This document shows positions 35,704 through 44,439 of a stretch of DNA of 64,000 nt, one piece after another (within the stretch, counting starts at the first letter, position 1; each line of letters starts with the position of its first letter). This stretch comes from CAVRUD01 sp963724285 (lineage in GTDB: Bacteria; Chloroflexota; Chloroflexia; Thermomicrobiales; UBA6265), in assembly GCA_963724285.1 (NCBI GenBank), contig CAVRUD010000016.1:24532-88531 (forward strand), given 5' to 3'. Below the pieces are notes generated by a model. That model was not told the origin of the DNA, searched no databases, and saw nothing but the letters and a program-made list of their open reading frames with translations. A program made the position numbers and the translations under genes.

Positions 35704-38322
35704 ATGCGCTCTCCGTCCTCCCCCCATCTTATGCCGTTGTCGCTTGAGGCGGTATTCAATGCCGACCGCGCCAAGCTCGACGGCGGGTTGGCACCCCAGG
35801 GTCATGCGGACAAGTACTGGGATGGCAGCAGCTACTACGGCGATCAAACGTACCGGGGCATCCCATTCAAGCTCGGCGAAAAGGGGAAACCGAACGTCCT
35901 CCTTCTCTCGCCCGGCCAGGGCGAGGTCCGGATCGATACCGGCAACCTGATGGCCACGTTCGTGGTCTTTGTCCACGCCGTCGAAAACCACCCACCCCAC
36001 GACCCGTTCGAGCCCTTCCCATACGGCGGCGTCCAGGGCGGCAATCTGGTCGGAGGGTGGGTATCCGATTACGTGCTCCAGTATGCCGACGGCGAGACAG
36101 CCGAGACCCGCATCGCCCGCCGCTTTGCGATCCAGCAACGCTACTTTACCTGGGGCGCCAGTCCGTTCGCGGCGATGCCCGCGCTCGGACCGGCGGTCTT
36201 CACCACGGCGAGCGAAGATCGCGTCCTCGGTCGTATCTCCCGCGATACCGCCGGCGAGGTCGAGTGCCGTGCCGACGCCCGCCGCCTGATGGGCGATGAA
36301 AACCTCTGGCTCTACGCCCTGCCGAATCCTCGTCCCGAGATCCCTATCGAAGCGCTCGTACTCCGGCCCCGGGAAGAGCGCTCCGTCATCTACGGCATCT
36401 CGACCACCACGTTACCGGACCATCCCCTGCGCCTGGGCACGCGCCAGAAACTCATCCTCTCCCTGCCGGAGGGCGTGCAACTCAACGACCTGGGCGAACT
36501 TGACACCGACTATCGCAGTCCGGTGATCGGCATCGACCTCGGCACGGTGATTTCCGCCCGCCAGACACTGACCTACGACCGGGAACGCTGGCTGAGCCAG
36601 GATCCGAACGTCCAACCCGCCGCCGAAACCCAGAGCGTCGTGGTCGAGTATGCCGCTCACCCTCAAGCGAAGCTCTACGTCGCCACCGGGCCGGATTCCG
36701 TCCTGGCCAGCGACCTGCCGTCCGCACCGGGCGGACCGCACGGCGACCTCAACCTGCAGGCGGTCGAGGCGGCCGACCGTCCGGTGACGATCCGCGTGCT
36801 CGACAAGGCGACCGGCCAGCCGGTCCCCGTCCGGATCCACATGCACGGCGTCGCCGGGGAGTACCTGCCGCCACGCGGTAACCACCGCAAGGTCAACCCG
36901 TTCTGGTTCGAAGACAACTACGGCGAGTTCGTCAACGGCCGCAACCAGTACGCCTACATCTCCGGCGAATGCATCGCCGATCTGCCTTTGGGGACGGTTT
37001 ACGTCGAGATCAGCCGCGGCTACGAGATCGAGCCGATCAGGACCGCGGTCCAAGTGGGGGCCTACACCGACGCGCTGACCTTCGAGCTGGAGAAGCGCCT
37101 GCCCTGGCGGGAGCGCGGCTGGGTGACGGCCGATACCCACGTCCACTTCCTCAGCCCGACCACCGCCCTGCTGGAGGGCGCGGCCGAGGGCGTCAACGTC
37201 GTCAACCTGCTCGCCAGCCAGTGGGGCGAGATGTTCAGCAACGTCACCGACTTCGACGGCCGCACCACCCTTGGCGCCCGCGACTTCGGCGGCGACGGCG
37301 AGTTCCTGGTCCGGGTCGGAACCGAGAACCGGATGCAGGTCCTCGGCCACATCTCCCTGCTCGGTTACAACGGCCCGATGATCCATCCGCTCTGCACGGG
37401 CGGCCCGGACGAATCCGCGATCGGCGACCCGCAGGAAGTCACGATGGCGGAATGGGCCAGCCGCTGCATCGAGCAGGGCGGCCTGGTCGTCATGCCGCAC
37501 GGCCCCAACCCGAACGCCGAGCGGGCGGCGGATATCGTCCTCGGTCTGATCCACGCGATCGAGATGATGACCTTCAACCCCTTCGATGCCCAGATCAATG
37601 CCTTCGGTCTGGCAGATTGGTACCGCTACCAGAACCTGGGCTACCAGATTCCCCTCAGCGGCGGTTCCGACAAGATGTCGGCCGCCTCGCTGCTCGGCGG
37701 AGTCCGGACCTACGCCCATCTGGGGGAGATGGACTTCTCCTACCAGGGCTGGATGGACGCGATGCGCGCCGGCAATACCTTCGTCACGGTCGGCCCGCTG
37801 ATCGAGTTCGCGGTCGAGGGCAAACCTGCGGGCGGCCGGATCGAGATGCCCGCCAGCGGCGGCGTCGAGGTGACCTGGAACGTCGAATCGGTCCGCTGCC
37901 CAATCGAGAAGATCGAGGTAATCGCGGGCGGCCAGGTGGCCGATGAGGTGGCCGTCAACGCGCTCTCCCATACCGGCCACGTCGCCGTGCCGGTGCGTGC
38001 ATCGACCTGGATCGCCCTACGGGTGCGCGGCAGCCTGAGCGGCCGCCCCGGCGACATCGCCGCCCACACGAGCGCCGTCCAGATCCTGGTCGACGGCAAG
38101 GAACTCTTTTCGACGGTCGATGCGGTCAACCTCCTGGAGCAGATCGAGGGCACCCTGGCCTACGTCGACACCATCGCCCCCCGCCCGGAAGCCCAGCGCT
38201 ACAGGCAACTCCGCGCCACCCTGGAAACCGCCCACAACCGGATGCACAGCCGCCTCCACGCTCAGGGAGTCGCCCACCTGCACACCCCGATTCATCACCA
38301 CGACGCCCACCGGGAGCACTGA
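35704..38322 (+). CDS. Large CehA/McbA-family metallohydrolase (PHP-like domain)
   Basis: 872 residues from ATG 35704. The first 350 residues form beta-rich domains without motif. A carboxypeptidase-regulatory-like segment follows (VTIRVLDKATGQPVPVRIHM). The C-terminal half, from RGWVTADTHVHFLSPT, is the polymerase/histidinol-phosphatase-like metal site: DTHVHF, LGHISLLGYNGPMIHP, VVMPHGPNPN, IEMMTFNP and PLSGGSDKMSAASLLG give the expected His/Asp ligands. It ends in a His-rich tail (HTPIHHHDAHREH). CehA hydrolyses carbaryl and McbA is related; the natural substrate here is unknown. A decayed copy of its last 66 codons lies at 41775. Confidence 0.82.
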   Translation: MRSPSSPHLMPLSLEAVFNADRAKLDGGLAPQGHADKYWDGSSYYGDQTYRGIPFKLGEKGKPNVLLLSPGQGEVRIDTGNLMATFVVFVHAVENHPPHDPFEPFPYGGVQGGNLVGGWVSDYVLQYADGETAETRIARRFAIQQRYFTWGASPFAAMPALGPAVFTTASEDRVLGRISRDTAGEVECRADARRLMGDENLWLYALPNPRPEIPIEALVLRPREERSVIYGISTTTLPDHPLRLGTRQKLILSLPEGVQLNDLGELDTDYRSPVIGIDLGTVISARQTLTYDRERWLSQDPNVQPAAETQSVVVEYAAHPQAKLYVATGPDSVLASDLPSAPGGPHGDLNLQAVEAADRPVTIRVLDKATGQPVPVRIHMHGVAGEYLPPRGNHRKVNPFWFEDNYGEFVNGRNQYAYISGECIADLPLGTVYVEISRGYEIEPIRTAVQVGAYTDALTFELEKRLPWRERGWVTADTHVHFLSPTTALLEGAAEGVNVVNLLASQWGEMFSNVTDFDGRTTLGARDFGGDGEFLVRVGTENRMQVLGHISLLGYNGPMIHPLCTGGPDESAIGDPQEVTMAEWASRCIEQGGLVVMPHGPNPNAERAADIVLGLIHAIEMMTFNPFDAQINAFGLADWYRYQNLGYQIPLSGGSDKMSAASLLGGVRTYAHLGEMDFSYQGWMDAMRAGNTFVTVGPLIEFAVEGKPAGGRIEMPASGGVEVTWNVESVRCPIEKIEVIAGGQVADEVAVNALSHTGHVAVPVRASTWIALRVRGSLSGRPGDIAAHTSAVQILVDGKELFSTVDAVNLLEQIEGTLAYVDTIAPRPEAQRYRQLRATLETAHNRMHSRLHAQGVAHLHTPIHHHDAHREH

Positions 38323-38572
38323 TGCGTAGGTCTGGCCGGGGCTCGAAGACTGGTCCCACACCCCGATCCACTCGGCACGGAAGTTCGATCTCGAGGCGAT
38401 GGCGGCCTTCCGCCGGTTCCAGGCGAACCCCAAGCTCCGCGAGTTGCGCATCCGCCGTTGCCTGACGGCGACGCGTCATAGTGGAGTATCCTGCCCGCAC
38501 GAGCTTATCGCGGATGTCGGTGCCGGATCCCGGCGGTGACCGTCGGCCGGCGTTGTCGGCCAGGACGTGCCC

Positions 38573-39401
38573 ATGATCGACCCCGTGGATGTCGCGCAGC
38601 AATATACGACCGATTCGCTGGTCGACCGGATCGACGGTGCCCTCGCGGAGGCGGGCCTGGACGCCGAGCAGCTCGACTGGCGTGACCTCGCTCCATTCGA
38701 CAACTTCCACTCGCGCGGGGTCACCGCGGCCACGGAGCTGGCGCAGGCCCTGGCACCCGAACCCGGGACCCACGTCCTGGACATTGGCTGCGGGGTCGGT
38801 GGTCCCGCGCGTTTGCTCGCCGCCATGTACGACTGCCGCGTCACCGGGATCGACCTGACCCCGGCCGCCGTCGCGGCGGCCACCGCCCTGTCGGCGCGGA
38901 CCGGGCTCAGCGACCCAACCCGGTTTCGCGAAGCTGACGCGTTGAACCTGCCGTTTTCGGACGCAACCCTCGACCAAGCCTGGACCCAGCACGCGGCGAC
39001 GAACATCGCGGGACCGGGCTGGGCTCTACGCGGAAATTTCCCGGGTGCTCAAGCCGGGCGGGCGGCTGGCGATCCACGACGTAGTCGAAGGAGCGAATGG
39101 CCCGCTCGCCTTCCCGGTGCCGTGGGCGCCCACCCCGCAAAGCAACTCCATGCTGACGTCCGATGCGATGCGTTCTGCGCTGATCGAGGCGGGATTCGAG
39201 ATCCTGTCGTGGGAGGACAAGACGGCGGTCACGCTCGCAGGTCCGCCCAAGTCGCCGGTCGGGGACGCGGGTTCGACTCCCCCGCCGCCACCGACGTTCG
39301 TGTTGGCGGGGCCGGAGTACCCGCGCATGGTCGAGACCTTCCTGCGCAACCTGCGAGTGGGCCGGGCCGGCGTCGTGCAGGTGATCGCCGCGCGGCGCTG
39401 A
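38573..39401 (+). CDS. SAM-dependent methyltransferase, one frameshift
   Basis: About 275 residues from ATG 38573. An N-terminal helical segment (QLDWRDLAPFDNFHSRGVTA) precedes motif I HVLDIGCGVGGPARLLAAMY and motif II RVTGIDLTPAAV. The N-half ends at DQAWTQHAATNIAGP; one G too many in the GGG at 39016-39018 shifts the frame, after which GLYAEISRVLKPGGRLAIHD continues to the stop at 39401. The Q-H pair in motif III and the layout fit UbiE/sarcosine-dimethylglycine methyltransferase-like enzymes. Substrate unknown. Confidence 0.82.
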
Positions 39402-39436
39402 CCGCTCCTCCCGCTTGTCTCACGAGGAGAACTGGG

Positions 39437-40591
39437 ATGGCCGACGATGCCCGTGGTCTGCCCGGCGTTGATGCCGCGACGCTTGCGCCCATGGTCCGCG
39501 ACCTGCTCGGCGAGCCCGCCGCCGTCGCGGAGGGGTGGTCCTGCCGCGCGCTCGGCGGCGGGGCCAGCGAGGGGATCGGGCTCTACCGGGTGTCCGGTCT
39601 GGCGCGCGTCGGCGGAGCCACCCGTCCGTGGGCGCTGGTCTGCAAAGTCTGCGCGCCGGCGAACGGGACTGATCCGGGCGCGTGGGACTACCCGCCGCGC
39701 GAGCCGCTCGCGTACGGCTCGGGCCTGCTGGTGGCGCTGCCCGGGGGGCTTGCCGCCCCGCGCTGCCTGACCGTCGAGGCGCAGCCGGACGGGACGAGCC
39801 GGCTCTGGCTCGAGGCGGTCGCCGACGCGCGCCCCGGTGCGTGGTCCCGTGACCGCTACGCCCTGGTCGCTCGGCGCCTCGGCCGCTTCAGCGGCGCCTA
39901 CCTGGCCGGCGCGCCCCTACCCGACGAGCCGTGGTTGAGCCGGGGGTGGCTGCGCGACTTCATCGCGCCGTCCGGCCCCGCCCTCGCCGAGCTGGAGCGC
40001 CTCGCCGCCCCCGGCGGCCCGCCGTTGCTGCGGAGGCTCTACCCGCCGACCGTCGTCGCTGAGCTCGGGCGGCTCTGGGCGGAGCGGGAACGCCTCCTCG
40101 CGGCCCTGGACCGGCTGCCGCGGACCTTCTGCCACCACGACGCCTTCCGGCGCAACCTGCTGCACCGGGCGGGACCGGACGGAGAGGGCCTCGTGGCCAT
40201 CGACTGGGCGTACGCGGGCCTCGGGGCGGTCGGGGAGGAGCTCGGGCAACTGGTGGTGGCCAGCCTCTACTTCTTCGAGGCGAAGGGGATCGGTCCGCGC
40301 GACCTCGCCGCGGCCTGCTTCGCCGGCTACGTGGCGGGATTGCGGGAGGCGGGCTGGGCCGGGGACGAGCGCCACGCGCGCCTGGGCTTCGCCGTCGACG
40401 CGGCGCTGCGCACCACCGTTGGCCTCCTCCCTGTGATTGTGCCGTTGGTCGCCGATCCGGCTCGGCGACCGGTCGCGGAAGACCGGTTCGGGCGCCCACT
40501 CGAAGACGTGGTGGCGGCCTGGGCCGAGTTGTGGCCGCTCCAGTTCGGGCTAGCCGAGGAGGCTCGGGCGTTGCTGCCGACGATCGGCTAG
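39437..40591 (+). CDS. Aminoglycoside-phosphotransferase-like kinase
   Basis: 384 residues from ATG 39437, after GAGGAGAA. The kinase core is visible: FCHHDAFRRNLLHRAG (the catalytic Asp of HxDxxxxN) and GLVAIDWAYAGLGAVGEEL (the Mg-binding Asp, DFG-like). The nucleotide-binding Lys is in PWALVCKVCAP. Such APH/choline-kinase-fold proteins phosphorylate many small molecules; resistance should not be assumed. Confidence 0.85.
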   Translation: MADDARGLPGVDAATLAPMVRDLLGEPAAVAEGWSCRALGGGASEGIGLYRVSGLARVGGATRPWALVCKVCAPANGTDPGAWDYPPREPLAYGSGLLVALPGGLAAPRCLTVEAQPDGTSRLWLEAVADARPGAWSRDRYALVARRLGRFSGAYLAGAPLPDEPWLSRGWLRDFIAPSGPALAELERLAAPGGPPLLRRLYPPTVVAELGRLWAERERLLAALDRLPRTFCHHDAFRRNLLHRAGPDGEGLVAIDWAYAGLGAVGEELGQLVVASLYFFEAKGIGPRDLAAACFAGYVAGLREAGWAGDERHARLGFAVDAALRTTVGLLPVIVPLVADPARRPVAEDRFGRPLEDVVAAWAELWPLQFGLAEEARALLPTIG

Positions 40592-40830
40592 GCGAAGGGA
40601 CTCGGGGCTGGCTGTGCCAGCGAGGCCACGACGCCTAGATCGCTCGCCATGGTGGGACCGCTCTTTTGGCCACCGATGCGCCCGCTAGGCGTCCCTTCGC
40701 TGGCGAGGTGTGCGGGAATTTGCCTGTCCACAGTGATACAGGGCAAGAACGAGGACCGATATGGACAAGCTCGCGTTCCGATTCGTCCGCCGCCCAGAGA
40801 AATCGCTCAACGCTCGCGCGTCCTCGACGG

Positions 40831-41109
40831 TTAGGCACCGACCGCCACTCGCTCCGCCGCGATCTTGGAGCGCAAGGCATCGATATCCACCTCAATCGTT
40901 GCTACTTCGGAGGTCCCGCCTTCTTCCGGGATCTCGCGCCCTTGATCGAGATCGGTCAGGATCAACGCCTCGGCGCAATCCATTGCCATTGCAATCGCTT
41001 CCTCGTACGTGGCGCCAAACGTCACGAGGTTGGGAATGTCTGGGCTGGTCACATTGAACGCGGTTCCGTCGGATTCTGGTGTTAGGACGATGCTGTAGCG
41101 CCGCGTCAT
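40831..41109 (-). CDS. hicB: HicB family antitoxin
   Basis: 92 residues. RRYSIVLTPESDGTAFNVTS then PDIPNLVTFGATYEEAIAMA is the partial RNase-H-like HicB fold, which binds and blocks HicA. The C-terminus lacks an obvious HTH. It follows hicA on the same strand by 19 bases. Confidence 0.87.
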   Translation of the reverse strand: MTRRYSIVLTPESDGTAFNVTSPDIPNLVTFGATYEEAIAMAMDCAEALILTDLDQGREIPEEGGTSEVATIEVDIDALRSKIAAERVAVGA

Positions 41110-41128
41110 GGCAGGGGTTCCTTTCGCG

Positions 41129-41344
41129 TTACCGCAAGTCTAGGAACTCTTCTGGCGTCATGCCAGTCAACTTGATGATGTTCCGGAGCGTGCCGGATGG
41201 CAAATCGCCTTGGTGCGCAGGAACCGGCACAATGAACCCATCACGCTGCCAGATACGGTGGCCAGTTTGCCGGACAAGCGTGAATCCCGCCCGTCTCAGG
41301 ACTCCCTCGACGTCGCGCGCCGTCATTGCGGGGAGTTTCACCAC
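41129..41344 (-). CDS. hicA: HicA family toxin (mRNA interferase)
   Basis: 71 residues (an internal ATG six codons in may be the true start). MTARDVEGVLRRAGFTLVRQ and TGHRIWQRDGFIVPVPAHQG with the HRIW His (catalytic, in the GSH(R/x) turn) identify the double-stranded-RNA-binding-like HicA fold. LPSGTLRNIIKLTGMTPEEF is the usual end. HicA degrades mRNA when free of HicB. Confidence 0.9.
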   Translation of the reverse strand: MVKLPAMTARDVEGVLRRAGFTLVRQTGHRIWQRDGFIVPVPAHQGDLPSGTLRNIIKLTGMTPEEFLDLR

Positions 41345-41540
41345 CGCGAGGCTCGCCTTTCATCCGCAACCAAACGATCTCCTACGCCGGATACGGTGGC
41401 GATCGAGCCTGACTATACGGGCTGACCGCATGCTTACCGGCACTCAGTGTCGCATGTCCTTTCTTGCAACATGGTCACGTCGAACCGCTCCACGCTCACG
41501 ATGCCCACAGAGAGCATTTGATCGCATTGCAAACACATTC

Positions 41541-41680
41541 TTAGAGCGCCTATCAAAACCGCTCGCTCGGCAGCAAGACCCGGGGTTGACCCCCCTACCC
41601 AGCGGGCTGAGCCCGACGAAGCCCTTCCAGGGCCGAGAACGGCGACGCCTACCCTGACGGTTGTGATAGGCGCACTTAGA
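41541..41680. mobile_element. MITE-like element with IS5-type ends
   Basis: 140 bp. The left end TTAGAGCGCCTATCAAAACC and the right end, read inward, CTAAGTGCGCCTATCACAAC share a 16-base core with one mismatch. The same end occurs at 17562, and 15 of 20 bases agree with the IS5-type element's right end at 18548. No coding capacity. Confidence 0.65.
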
Positions 41681-41774
41681 GGTCGAATGGCGATCCTCGA
41701 TGGCGGCGTAACGGGGTGTACTGAGGCGACACCGGGCGACAGGCAGGTCCGCCGCGCTCGCGTCTGTCCAACAG

Positions 41775-41972
41775 GAGATCTTCTCGACGGTCGATGCGGT
41801 TAACCTCCTGGAGCAGATCGAGGGCACCCTGGCCTACGTCGACACGATCGCCCCCCGCCCGGAAGCCCAGCGGTACAAGCAACTCCGGGCCACGCTGGAG
41901 ACGGCCCACCACCGGATGCACCATCGCCTGCACACCCCCATCCACCACCACGAGGCGCATCGGGAGCATTGA
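41775..41972 (+). pseudogene. Remnant of a CehA/McbA-family gene (3' end only)
   Basis: The frame EIFSTVDAVNLLEQIEGTLA continuing to HTPIHHHEAHREH and a TGA stop is nearly identical to the last 70 codons of the gene at 35704-38322, with a four-residue gap (QGVA) and scattered changes. There is no start, no upstream homology beyond about 41771, and the MITE-like element lies 95 bases before it. It is a duplicated fragment, not a gene. Confidence 0.8.
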
Positions 41973-42040
41973 CGGCAATGGCGTGTGCGGGGCGCGGCAA
42001 TCGGGCATGGGCGGCCGAACATCCGCGTCGTCTCGGCTTT

Positions 42041-42195
42041 GCCCGGGCGTTCCCCTCGTAGGGGCGGACCGGCGTGTCCGCCCGGCCACGACATCACGGC
42101 GTGTCGTGAGAGGTGACACTGTCCCCAGACCGCAACGCCCTGGTCAGCCACCGGGCGGACACACCGGTCCGCCCCTACGAGGGGAACGCCCGGGC
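42041..42195. repeat. GTAGGGGC-type inverted-repeat element, 45-bp arms
   Basis: Bases 42041-42085 and 42151-42195 are reverse complements over 45 positions with one mismatch (C/T). The 65-base centre is not conserved with the other elements. The arms include CGTAGGGGCGGACCGG and relate to those at 22186 and 52026. Confidence 0.88.
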
Positions 42196-42248
42196 CAGCA
42201 TCGGACCCTGCGGGTAGCGGAACCGGCCGGTTTCAACATGGCTGTCGT

Positions 42249-43028
42249 CTACCGCGGGCGATCGAGCAGTGTCAGAATCGCCCGGCCGATCTCCTGCCGT
42301 TTCGCCTTATCGAGCGTGGCGAACGGCAACTGCGCCGCCGGGCCAACGACCAGGAACGGCCGCGCGCCACTGGCCAACTCGATGCTCTGCCCCGTGACAA
42401 CATACGGCCGCATCCCGAGGTGATCGCGCGAGATCGTCCAGAACGGAACCCAGCCGTCCGGTGAGGCGAATGCGATGAGATCCCGGTAGCGTTTGGCGAC
42501 CGAGATCAGGATCACATCGGGCGCGAGGTACTCGATCAGGCGATGCCAGAGCGGGACTCCGTCAGCCAGGAACGCAGTCTTGCCGCTGTCCAGCTTTGAC
42601 CAGGTCGGATCGGTGGCCAGCGGCGAGCAGAGGTCCGTGTGCACGGCGGTATGGCGCGCCCCGTCGAAGAAGCTGGCATCCATCCCGCGTAGGACCTGCT
42701 CGAACCAGTCAAACCAGGCCCGGTACGGCGCGATCCGAAAATAGTCGTGAAGCGCGGAGAGGTACACGGACCGCGCCGCCTCGCTACGGTCGTGTGGATC
42801 GAGCCCGTGCGCCGCGCGAAAGCGCAGGAAGGGATTTTCCACCGGAAACTCCCGCCGGGACGGATTGAGCCCGACCGTCACAATCCTCAACGGGGAGGCC
42901 GCGTAGCGCTCGGCATCACCCCAGTACGGCAGTGGGATCGAGGGCCGCACCACGGCAGGATGGTCTACGGAATGGAGGTAGATGCGCCAGGCCTCGTCAA
43001 TCAGTGTGGACAGCTCAGGATCTATCAA
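42249..43028 (-). CDS. Uracil-DNA-glycosylase-like protein (unassigned)
   Basis: 259 residues. ASPLRIVTVGLNPSRREFPV resembles the GLNPS motif of the uracil-DNA glycosylase superfamily, and TDLCSPLATDPTWSKL plus APDVILISVAKRYRDLIAFA could be the remaining strands and helices. The usual catalytic HPSP is not obvious. It may be a divergent DNA-repair or nucleotide-binding protein. The start overlaps nothing and lies next to a 45-bp-arm repeat at its 3' end. Confidence 0.6.
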   Translation of the reverse strand: MIDPELSTLIDEAWRIYLHSVDHPAVVRPSIPLPYWGDAERYAASPLRIVTVGLNPSRREFPVENPFLRFRAAHGLDPHDRSEAARSVYLSALHDYFRIAPYRAWFDWFEQVLRGMDASFFDGARHTAVHTDLCSPLATDPTWSKLDSGKTAFLADGVPLWHRLIEYLAPDVILISVAKRYRDLIAFASPDGWVPFWTISRDHLGMRPYVVTGQSIELASGARPFLVVGPAAQLPFATLDKAKRQEIGRAILTLLDRPR

Positions 43029-43031
43029 TGG

Positions 43032-43256
43032 ATGCTGCTACTCCATTACTGGCGCCACGAACGAATCACCTCTCCGTCAGCCAATATTGCGAATCGTGCC
43101 GAAGCCGACCTGTCTGCCATCGCCGGTTCGGGATTCATTCCGATCTTCGACAGCCTCGTTCGCACGGCGTTAGACGCGGGTCCCGAGTATGGACGTGTCC
43201 TGCTTCCGCCGATGCCGATGCCGAATCTCACCACCCAGGCGGCCCAGGTTGAGTAG
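43032..43256 (+). CDS. Possible small ORF, unknown
   Basis: 75 codons from ATG 43032, reading NIANRAEADLSAIAGSGFIP and IFDSLVRTALDAGPEYGRVL. The composition looks protein-like, but no ribosome site, family or partner supports it. A frameshifted mixture with the overlapping frame from 43028 is also possible. Confidence 0.25.
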   Translation: MLLLHYWRHERITSPSANIANRAEADLSAIAGSGFIPIFDSLVRTALDAGPEYGRVLLPPMPMPNLTTQAAQVE

Positions 43257-43407
43257 GACCAGGAGCCGGTGCGCACCCACTCCCTGTTTTTCCCCCGGCT
43301 CAATTCGACGGGCTAGAACGCATGCCCGACCGGCACCTCAACTTATGCGAATGCGCGGCGACGCTGCAGAAAGGACCCATAATGCGGTCCCAGCAATCCC
43401 ATCTCGG

Positions 43408-43449
43408 GCAGGCGCCGGGCCACCGTGAACCCAGCGGCCCGGCGCCTGC
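43408..43449 (-). terminator. Strong hairpin after the alpha/beta hydrolase gene
   Basis: GCAGGCGCCGGGCC pairs perfectly with GGCCCGGCGCCTGC around a 14-base loop, ending two bases before the hydrolase stop at 43451. Placement suits a minus-strand terminator. Confidence 0.65.
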
Positions 43450-43450
43450 G

Positions 43451-44314
43451 CTAGGAACGAACCATCAGCGAGGCGTTCGGGAACGCTCCAAGGCCAATGC
43501 GTCGGATCAACGCGACGAAATCCTCCAGGTGGGTTTCGAACGCTGCGTGTCCCCCCGGTATCTCGACGCGGTTGGCTCCGGCGCCCTCGACCAACCAGCG
43601 CGCGGCGGCTCCATACCAACCATCCCGGTTGTCCTCTCCCACAACCACTGTCAGCGGAACGCCGCTCACGGGCAGGAGATCACGATCCGGAACGAACGCC
43701 GCGAATGCGGGCAACTCGATTGAGAAGAACATCGCGGCGTTCGCAAATGTCCGCTCCCGCAACCCGGGGTCGGCGGTCGCGAGCCACGACTCGTACCCCT
43801 CATCTCCCGCGTTTGCGCGGATGAACACCTCCATGGCCTGTCGCGGTCCGCCCTCGGCCATGGCCTGCACCATGATCTCGCGGAAGCCGCCGACAATCTC
43901 TTCGCCGTTGGGTACGACTGCGAGCAATGGCGGTTCATAGGCGACGGCGTGGCGCACGATGTCGGGATAACGCGCAACCAACCCGCAGGCGATCGACCCA
44001 CCGCCGCTGTGGCCGACCACCACGGCAGGCGCAAGGTCGAGTGTCCGCAGCAGCGCGGCGGCGTCGTCGGCCTGCTCCTCCACGCTCGTGGCGGTCCAAC
44101 TCACCGGGCGCGGGCTGCGCGAGCAGCCGCGCCGGTCGTAGGTAACGACCGTGAATTCTTCCACCAGATCGGGCGCAACGTGCGCCCAGAACCCCGCGTC
44201 GCCGGCCCCGCCGGTAATCAACAACAGTGCCGGTCCACGACCACAGACCTCGTAGTACAGCGTCGCGGGTCCAGCATCGACGAGCCCTGAACTGGGTATC
44301 TGCCTGGCGCTCAT
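43451..44314 (-). CDS. Alpha/beta hydrolase
   Basis: 287 residues from ATG 44314. The strands PALLLITGGAGDAG, FTVVTYDRRGCSRSPRP and AVVVGHSGGGSIACGLVARY (nucleophile Ser in GHSGG) form the first half; the acid is likely in LTVVVGEDNRDG and the catalytic His in EIPGGHAAFETH. It could be a haloalkane-dehalogenase-, esterase- or epoxide-hydrolase-like enzyme. It lies 126 bases downstream of the LuxR/TPR gene on the same strand, a pair seen in other bacteria with the regulator controlling the hydrolase. Confidence 0.88.
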   Translation of the reverse strand: MSARQIPSSGLVDAGPATLYYEVCGRGPALLLITGGAGDAGFWAHVAPDLVEEFTVVTYDRRGCSRSPRPVSWTATSVEEQADDAAALLRTLDLAPAVVVGHSGGGSIACGLVARYPDIVRHAVAYEPPLLAVVPNGEEIVGGFREIMVQAMAEGGPRQAMEVFIRANAGDEGYESWLATADPGLRERTFANAAMFFSIELPAFAAFVPDRDLLPVSGVPLTVVVGEDNRDGWYGAAARWLVEGAGANRVEIPGGHAAFETHLEDFVALIRRIGLGAFPNASLMVRS

Positions 44315-44388
44315 GACAATTCTCCTCTGCGTCAGCGGGAATCCCCAGTCTTGAAGCTACGGAGAAGCCGTCAACAGCGCATCGGCGG

Positions 44389-44426
44389 AAGTACCCAAAG
44401 CGAGCAGTCACACGACGTGGGTACTT
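44389..44426. promoter_or_regulatory. Inverted repeat AAGTACCCA ... TGGGTACTT, possible operator
   Basis: Two 9-base arms 20 bases apart lie between the LuxR gene stop and the hydrolase start, about 75-110 bases upstream of the latter. It could be the LuxR regulator's site or a terminator; no T tract follows. Confidence 0.45.
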
Positions 44427-44439
44427 TTCAGGAGGATTC

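Noticed and set aside
39262..39290. tRNA T-loop-like GGTTCGACTCCC
   Set aside because: Lies inside the methyltransferase reading frame; T-stem does not pair and no acceptor or anticodon arm is found.
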